A stretch of 64,000 nt of DNA, taken from the NCBI GenBank assembly GCA_020205615.1, contig CM035165.1:84258005-84322004 (forward strand), written 5' to 3'. Source of the DNA: Panax quinquefolius. Lineage: Eukaryota > Streptophyta > Magnoliopsida > Apiales > Araliaceae. Shown here one piece after another: positions 57,763-64,000 of the stretch (the first letter of the stretch is position 1; every line of letters starts with the position of its first letter). Position numbers and translations under genes: made by a program. The notes below the pieces were generated by a model that did not search any database, was not told the DNA's origin, and saw only the letters and a program-made list of their open reading frames with translations.

Positions 57763-60523
57763 TATGACGTCCCCAAAATAGGTATACATCACCTATTTTG
57801 AGTCGCCAAATACATGGTACAAAATACAAATAAAAACTTAATTATACAACTGTCGGGTAAAATACGACAAAATATAAGCTATGAGTTTTAATACAAATAT
57901 TGTCATCTAGACAATATCCACACTCAATGGAGTCCTCATTACATTTATTATCACACTATTATATAGAATAGTGAGGACTACTATGACACCATCTCAGACC
58001 ATCACTCCATTCCCCGACTTGTCCTTGCTACGTTCTCATTTCTTGAAAAGAACAATGAAAGTAAAAGGGTGAGCTCAACTAGCCCAGTAAGAAATATTAT
58101 CACTAAGATAATGCAGAATAAATTATCATTAGCCTTCAACAGTGTTAAACTGATAAAATATAACAAACATCGAGTTTAACTGCAGCGGAACAAGCAATCC
58201 ATTAAAAGAGTCAAGTAGAAAATAAAATCTACTATCTTTTATGATTTATAAGGTTTTTCATCACTTTTATCGCTGGGACTCAGCTTAATAAATAATCCAC
58301 ATCATCCCCGCACTACAGCCAAGGATATTCATTAGTATCACAACCACAAATTATCCACGCATCACGGGCCAAGGATATTCGTATTCATCAATGCTCATGA
58401 TCATGCCAACAACTCGTCCATCAATGCACTACGGGCCAATGAGGACTTTTATCACATCATTTGTAACATTACTTGGCCATGATTACAATCGAATAATCCT
58501 CGGTCATAATCATACCAAGTCCATCTACGCACTATGTGCCACGTATGACTTTCAACAAAATATAAACATGAGGATGATGACAATGATATAAGAATTCAAT
58601 TAAACAAGTTCAAGAATTATTTGATCCAGGAATCATTAGCGTCCAAATTATCAACATGATACTTCTTTGTGGAGTAAAATTCAAGAATGCTCAGAAAAAT
58701 ATTTCCATGAAAGATACTTGGATGAAGCGCAAATATAAAGATTATCCACTAATTTCATGGGAGTATAGAAGTCAAAACTTTAATCAACTGAGTATAATAA
58801 CGAATGGAATAACAAAAGAAATCACCAGCATGCAATAGAGCCGCACATGCATAAAAGTTATTCTAACAGAATAATAAATAATGGAACCAGATCATGCGAA
58901 CGCACGCATAAGATGTTCCAATGTAATGATAAATAATGGAAATTAAGTCATGCCAGAAAAAGCATGCATGTGATATTCCAACAGTAATAATAAAGAACGG
59001 AACCCGTGTCATACGTAAAAAGACGCATACATGATGTTCCAATGTAATGATAAATAATGGAACCAGTCATGCGTAAAGCATGCATGTGATGTTCCAATGA
59101 ATAATAAAGAACGGAATAATAACAGAAATCACCATGCATGCTAAGATTCAGATGAGATAGGTTATTCCAACATAATGATAAAGAATGGAATAATGTAAGA
59201 ATTTCACCAAGTATAGGGTAGCTCACAGATACAAAAGTTATTCCAATGTAATGATAAAGAATGGAATAACAGAATTTCTCTTCATGAATACAAAAGAAAT
59301 AATACCCCTTACCTTAGAAAGAAGAGTATTGGATATAGAAGTAGTGAAGTAGCAGAACACTTTTCTTCTTTCTCTCTATAGTTTCTCTCTCTAGAGTTTC
59401 AGTGAATTCGTAAGTAATAATGAAGGAATGAGCTTCTATTTATAGAAGAATGGATTGTATAGTAACAAATTTATGAACAGTCCAGATTTAAAGCAAAATC
59501 TTTTAAATAAAATATAATATATTCTATTTATAATCTAATAAAATGAATAACTTTATAAAAGTATTCTGCTTTTATATAAAAAGATTTTACTATACAAAAC
59601 ACTACGCAGTGCATTATGCAACACTACGCTTATAATAAAATATAATATATTCTAATTATTGTCTAATAAAACAAATAACTTTATAAAAGTATTACATTTT
59701 ATATAAAAAAATTTACTATGCAAACACTATGCAGACACTATGCAAACACTATGCATAATAGAATATCATATATTCCATTTATAGTCTAATAAAATGAATA
59801 ACTTTATAAAAGTATTCTGTTTTATATAAAAAGCTTTTCTGTTTTATTACATTAATAATACTAATAAAACAAAATTCATCATCATTATTATTATTCACAC
59901 TATTAATCAACCAGATCGTTCCCAGGAAAGAGGGGGCTTTTCAATAAGGATTTCTCCCTATTGGCGCGCAATTAGGTGACCAAACCTCTCCTTGACAGAA
60001 CTTCTAGACATCGTTAATATTGCAAATAATAACTTCGTCGTCTCAATTATTGATTTAATAATATATAAAATATCGACAATAATTGAATCAAATAACGTGA
60101 GATACTATGCAAAGAATAATTGAACAAAAACCGAGTGACTTCTCACGAAGCATCAATAATCAATACCGTGTGCTACTATGCAACCACGCCAGACATCGTA
60201 TTTCTTTAACACCGGGTGTTTCAAAAGTTAACGATAAAAACTTCCGCCGTTATTTTCATAAAGTATTTTTGTCATTTTTCGATCAATCCGATAATAATTA
60301 GTTGTGTAGGGGTCCATTAATAATGATTATGCATTGCATTTAATATTTCTCGCTAAAACGAATATTCCCCAACCAATCGAATATTATATAACAACTTCAT
60401 GTACTTTTGCAAAATTTATAAATATTACCCACAACTATAACATTATATCAAATTTACTCCATAATATTCAAAAATGATATTTATAGAAAATTCATCTTTA
60501 TTTATAAAAGTTGGGGTCTTACA
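57763..60523 (-). repeat. LTR shared by E6 (as 5' LTR) and E7 (as 3' LTR)
   Basis: TATGACGTCCCC (decayed TGTGACG) to GGGGTCTTACA. Type A2 with TATA on the minus strand near 59438-59447 and the hairpin array at 58800-59270. On its left are primer site and gag of E6; on its right the polypurine tract and pol end of E7, both minus strand. One LTR between two internal regions is the signature of unequal LTR recombination. Confidence 0.85.
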
Positions 60524-60534
60524 ATCTCCCCTTC

Positions 60535-60873
60535 TTATGAAATTTCGCCCTCGAAATTAGGGTACATACCTGGTATGTCGAAGAGGTAAGGATACCTTGA
60601 TTTCATTTCAGATTCTAACTCCCAGGTCATTTCCTCAATATCATGGTTTCTCCACAAAACTTTGACTTGAGGTATAACCTTGGAGCGTAGAATATGTTCC
60701 TTCTTATCCAAGATTTGAACAGGAACCTCTTCATATTTCAAATCTTCCGCTATTTCGTCCGGTTCTAACTCGATAATGTGGTTCGAGTCTTTCACATATT
60801 TACGTAACATGGATATATGAAAAATATTATGAACACGAGACATACTTGGCGGTAAAGCAAGTCTATAGGCCAC
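60535..60873 (-). pseudogene. E7 integrase C-terminus and chromodomain
   Basis: Open 112-codon frame: AYRLALPPSMSRVHNIFHIS, MLRKYVKDSNHIIELEPDEI, and VIPQVKVLWRNHDIEEMTWE, then SEMKSRYPYLFDIPG, ending FEGEIS. Full chromodomain, useful as the reference for the 45-bp loss in E1 and E5. The preceding GPFEILDRV segment is damaged at about 60890-60960. Confidence 0.85.
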
Positions 60874-61740
60874 AGTTCCTACTCGATCGAGGATTAAAAA
60901 TAAGCCAATGAATCGAGGATTGAGTTTTCCTATATTTCTAAATCTCGTAACTCCTTTCTATGGAGAAACACATGATCTCCAATATTGAATTCCACGTCCT
61001 TTCAATGAAGATCCGCATAAATCTTTTGTCGATCTTGTGAGGTTTTTATATGTTATCGGATCATTTGAATCTTTTCCGTAGTCATACGTACTAACTCCGA
61101 TCCCAACAACGTTGCTACCACCTCATCCCAGCATATTGGAGAACGACACTTTCTTCCATACAATGCCTCAAATGGAGCCATGCCAATACTTGCTTGATAA
61201 CTGTTGTTATAGGAAAACTCCCCCAATGGTAAGAACTTATCCCAACTTCCCTTGAAGTCAAGGACACAGAGTCTTAATAAATCTTCCAAAGTTTGAATAG
61301 CCCTCTCTGATTGTCCGTCCGTCTGAGGATGATATGCCAAACTAAATCGTAAATCTGTGCCCATAGCTTTTTGCAAAGTAACCCAAAATCATAAAGTGAA
61401 TCTTGGGTCTCGATCAGAAACTATGGATACTGGCATACCATTCACCTTATAATCTCGCTTATATACATACGAGCAAGACGCTCAAGTGTATAAGTTTCTC
61501 GATTGGTAAGAAATGAGCAGACTTGGTCAATCTATCAACAATGACCCAAATTGCATCTACGCCTTGAAAACCTTGGGAAGACCAAGAACTAAATCCATGG
61601 TAATGTGCTCCCACTTCCATTCTCAGAATTTTAAGTGGTTGCAATGGACCTTTTGGCACTTGATGTCTACCGACTCGTTAACAAGTTAGACACCTTGAGA
61701 TAAACAAATGCTTATCTCTCTCTTCATATTGCTTCCACCA
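60874..61740 (-). pseudogene. E7 integrase
   Basis: Frame pieces 61659-61459 and 61376-61053. [18 protein letters not shown], then a break at about 61450; SDRDPRFT text near 61400 with a stop before [43 protein letters not shown] and [20 protein letters not shown]. Acidic residues D and E of the core are visible. Frameshifts and stops prevent function. Confidence 0.82.
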
Positions 61741-61759
61741 AAATGTATGATTTAAGATC

Positions 61760-62624
61760 ACGATACATTTTGGTACTCCCTGTGATGGATTGCAAATGGT
61801 GTGTGTGCGCCTCCATCATGATTTTATACTTTAAATCGTGGTCGTTAGAACACAAAGTCCGGAGTTGACTCAAGTATTCCTTCTTCATCGATTCTTTCTT
61901 CCAAAGATAGCACCTTCTTGCACTTTTTTCCTCATACGATCGCCTCCGTGTCTCAGTAGTTTGAGCAAACTTTACCTTTATCGATTAAAGTCGGTTCTAC
62001 TCAGATATTCGCTATCATCACATGGTTCCCGGAGCCTTTAACTCTATCTCCATCCTTTGTAAGTCACACAAATGGGCCTTTGCGTTAATAATATCGCACT
62101 GCATTCAAGATATGATCTTTCTACTCAATGCGCTACTACTACGTTCGCTTTTCCAGATGGTATTGGATGGTATGATCATAATCTTCCAACAGTTCAAGCC
62201 AACGTCATTGTCGCAAGTTGAGTTTCTTTTGAGTGAAGAAATATTTTAGGCTTTTATGATCCGTAAAGATCTCCACCTTCTCTCTATACAAGTAATGCCT
62301 CCAAATTTTAAGTGCGAAAACAACTGCTGCCAACACTAGATCATGAGTAGGATAATTCCTCTCATATTCTTTGAGTTGTCGTGAGGCATAGGCTATGACT
62401 TTCCCATGTTGCATGAGAACACATCCCAACCCTTTGCCCGAAGTATCATTGTAGATGACAAATCCCTCCGAGCCAGATGGTATTGTCAGAACATGTGATG
62501 AAATGAGTCTCCTCTTGAGTTCTTAAAAACTCTTCTCACATTCTTCACTCCAACTGAATTTTGTATATTTCCGAGTCAGCTGAGTTAATGGAGTAGCGAT
62601 TCGAGAAAACCCTTCTACGAATCT
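61760..62624 (-). pseudogene. E7 RNase H
   Basis: 62429-62205 is open: [20 protein letters not shown], the NYPTHDLVL segment, and [20 protein letters not shown], then a stop at RQ-stop-RW. Upstream FVEGFSRIATPLTQLTRK has a stop near 62625 and another in KSF-stop-ELKRR (about 62525). Downstream the [15 protein letters not shown] stretch is degraded (62100-62170). Confidence 0.82.
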
Positions 62625-63977
62625 CTAATAATAACCAATTTTCGAGAAAGCTACGATTTCCATCACCGATTTAGGTTGCTCCCAGCTTTGAATAGCTTCA
62701 ATCTTTGCCGAGTCAACAGATATTCCATGACTTGATACTACGTGCCCAAGAAATGCTACTTCCTTAAGCCAGAACTCGCATTTCTTCAACATGGCATAAA
62801 GCTTGTTTTCACGAAGCTTTTGGAGTATCAGCCTCAAGTGTTGCTCGTGATCTTCACGGCTTTTGGAATAAATAAGGATGTCATCAATAAGGACGACCAC
62901 AAAGTGATCCAAATATTCCTTGAATACTTGGTTCATCATATCCATGAAGGCAGCAAGAGCATTATTCAATCCAAAAGACATGACTAGGAATTCATAATGC
63001 CTGTACCGAGTTCTTAAAGCCGTCTTTGGAATGTAATTGGTTCTAATCTTCAATTGGTGATATCCAGAACGAAGATCAATCTTTGAAAAGAATTTAGCTC
63101 CCTGCAACTGGTCAAACAGGTCATCAATACGCGACAATGGGTACCTATTTTTTATGGTGACATGATTCAACTCCCGATAATCAATACAAAGTCGCATACT
63201 CCCATCTTTCTTCTTCACGAATAGAACAGGAGTACCCCAAAGAGACGTACTAGGATGGATAAAACCGATGTCTAACAATTTCTGTAATTGGGTCTTTAAC
63301 TCCTGAAGTTCAATAGGAGCCATTCGATATGGGGCTTTGGAAATGGGTTTCATACCGGGTTCCAGGTCGATACAAAATTCAATTTCACGCTCTGGGAGTA
63401 CGCCAGGAAGTTCTTCGGGGAATACGTCAGGAAATTTATTAACAATAAAAATATCATTCAAAACTGACGTATTTTTGTTTAGATCCGTGACATGGGCTAA
63501 GAAAGCTTGACATCCGTTTTTTAATAAATGAATAGCTTTATGGCTTGAGATGACAGTGATTGATTTTAATGGTTTGGTTGCTTGAATTCGCATAATAGGT
63601 TGGTTAGGAATATGAAAGCTAACAAGCTTACGAAAATAATCAATTTTTGCATGATGAGTAGTTAACCAATCAATCCCTAGAATAACATCAAATGCAAGTA
63701 TTTTCAAAGAAATCAGATCGACAGGTAATGTGAGGGTACCGATTTGAACTAAATAAGACTTATAAACAATGGATGTAATGAAGGTTTCTCCCAACGGAGT
63801 TTCAACAGATAAGTCAAAGTCTAATTTCTCCGGAGTCAATTTTAAACGTTGAGCGCAATTAGGAGAAATAAAAGAATGGGTAGAACCGGCATCAAATAAG
63901 GTATAAACTTCGCTAGAGTTTATGATAAGCTTACCCGTGATGACCTCGTTCTGGTTCCTTGCTTTCTGGGAGGTCAC
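62625..63977 (-). CDS. E7 protease-reverse transcriptase, 450 open codons (partial polyprotein)
   Basis: Longest open frame here, entered from gag-pol beyond 63977 (the first MTSQKARN is an internal Met, not the true start). Order: protease at residues about 20-100 with [15 protein letters not shown] and [11 protein letters not shown], linker, then RT at about 230-400 with [31 protein letters not shown], the [13 protein letters not shown] segment, [15 protein letters not shown] and the catalytic [13 protein letters not shown], then [20 protein letters not shown]. The protease triad reads Asp-Ala-Gly instead of Asp-Thr/Ser-Gly, and TNAPAAF reads NNALAAF. The frame ends at 62625 where the connection to RNase H is frameshifted and then stopped. 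RT copies element RNA to cDNA; this copy is probably defective at the protease. Confidence 0.85.
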   Translation of the reverse strand: MTSQKARNQNEVITGKLIINSSEVYTLFDAGSTHSFISPNCAQRLKLTPEKLDFDLSVETPLGETFITSIVYKSYLVQIGTLTLPVDLISLKILAFDVILGIDWLTTHHAKIDYFRKLVSFHIPNQPIMRIQATKPLKSITVISSHKAIHLLKNGCQAFLAHVTDLNKNTSVLNDIFIVNKFPDVFPEELPGVLPEREIEFCIDLEPGMKPISKAPYRMAPIELQELKTQLQKLLDIGFIHPSTSLWGTPVLFVKKKDGSMRLCIDYRELNHVTIKNRYPLSRIDDLFDQLQGAKFFSKIDLRSGYHQLKIRTNYIPKTALRTRYRHYEFLVMSFGLNNALAAFMDMMNQVFKEYLDHFVVVLIDDILIYSKSREDHEQHLRLILQKLRENKLYAMLKKCEFWLKEVAFLGHVVSSHGISVDSAKIEAIQSWEQPKSVMEIVAFSKIGYY

Positions 63978-64000
63978 AACAAACGCTCTCCCTTGAACTA

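Larger units (their letters stand above)
57763..64000 (-). mobile_element. E7: Ty3/gypsy, partial, continues beyond the window
   Basis: 3' LTR 57763-60523, then pol in the order chromodomain, INT, RH, RT, PR reading back toward gag at the right edge. It holds the longest open frame in the window. Autonomous-type internal region without the deletions of E1, E2 and E5. The 5' LTR and most of gag are off the edge. Confidence 0.88.

Noticed and set aside
1..64000. tRNA, rRNA or other RNA genes and host protein genes
   Set aside because: None was recognised on either strand; the only tRNA-related sequences are the primer binding sites complementary to initiator-Met tRNA.

Overview
The window is plant nuclear repeat DNA. 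I found no host gene, RNA gene or prokaryotic feature. It is AT-rich and consists almost entirely of LTR retrotransposons. Most are Ty3/gypsy elements of the chromovirus type, closest to Tekay/Del: LTRs of about 2.4-3.2 kb, LTR ends TGTAAG...CACA, a tRNA-iMet-like primer binding site (TGGTATCAAAGC), CCHC gag, the order PR-RT-RH-INT, and a C-terminal chromodomain ending in a YPHLF motif. One Ty1/copia element of Sirevirus type (long 3' region with an extra env-like ORF) is present. An angiosperm is the natural host; I cannot name the species.

Layout. E1 (1-7555, minus) is a gypsy element with large internal deletions. A 69-base spacer follows. An apparently unpaired LTR of subfamily B (7625-18191) carries E2 (8210-16201, minus, target duplication AAAGA). 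After a short spacer comes E3 (18357-53675, minus, subfamily-B LTRs, target duplication AAAGT). E3 carries two insertions: E4 (24681-43896, plus, target duplication GGTAT) in its gag and E5 (46051-52412, minus, target duplication TAAAT) in its 5' LTR. E4 in turn carries a solo LTR (27838-30427, minus, target duplication ATAGG) between its primer site and gag, and a truncated copia element (35812-about 43600, minus) in its 3' LTR. About 1.2 kb of older sequence follows (53676-54842), then a truncated plus-strand mosaic LTR (54843-57500), a gag stub of E6, one LTR shared by E6 and E7 (57763-60523), and E7 pol running off the right edge.

The coding regions are all broken to some degree. E3, E4 and E7 keep recognisable PR, RT, RH, INT and chromodomain. 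E1, E2 and E5 belong to what looks like a non-autonomous lineage. Depending on the copy they share excision of the RT region, excision of the integrase, an in-frame loss of the chromodomain core, and a replacement by a coding-like foreign segment of about 140 bp. Those shared breakpoints are the best candidate for something undescribed. The LTRs are modular: the segment just upstream of the TATA box exists in at least four unrelated versions, and the region downstream holds arrays of hairpin-forming repeats.

All boundaries and target duplications were read by eye from the sequence. Clade names are family knowledge; ages and mobility are inference.
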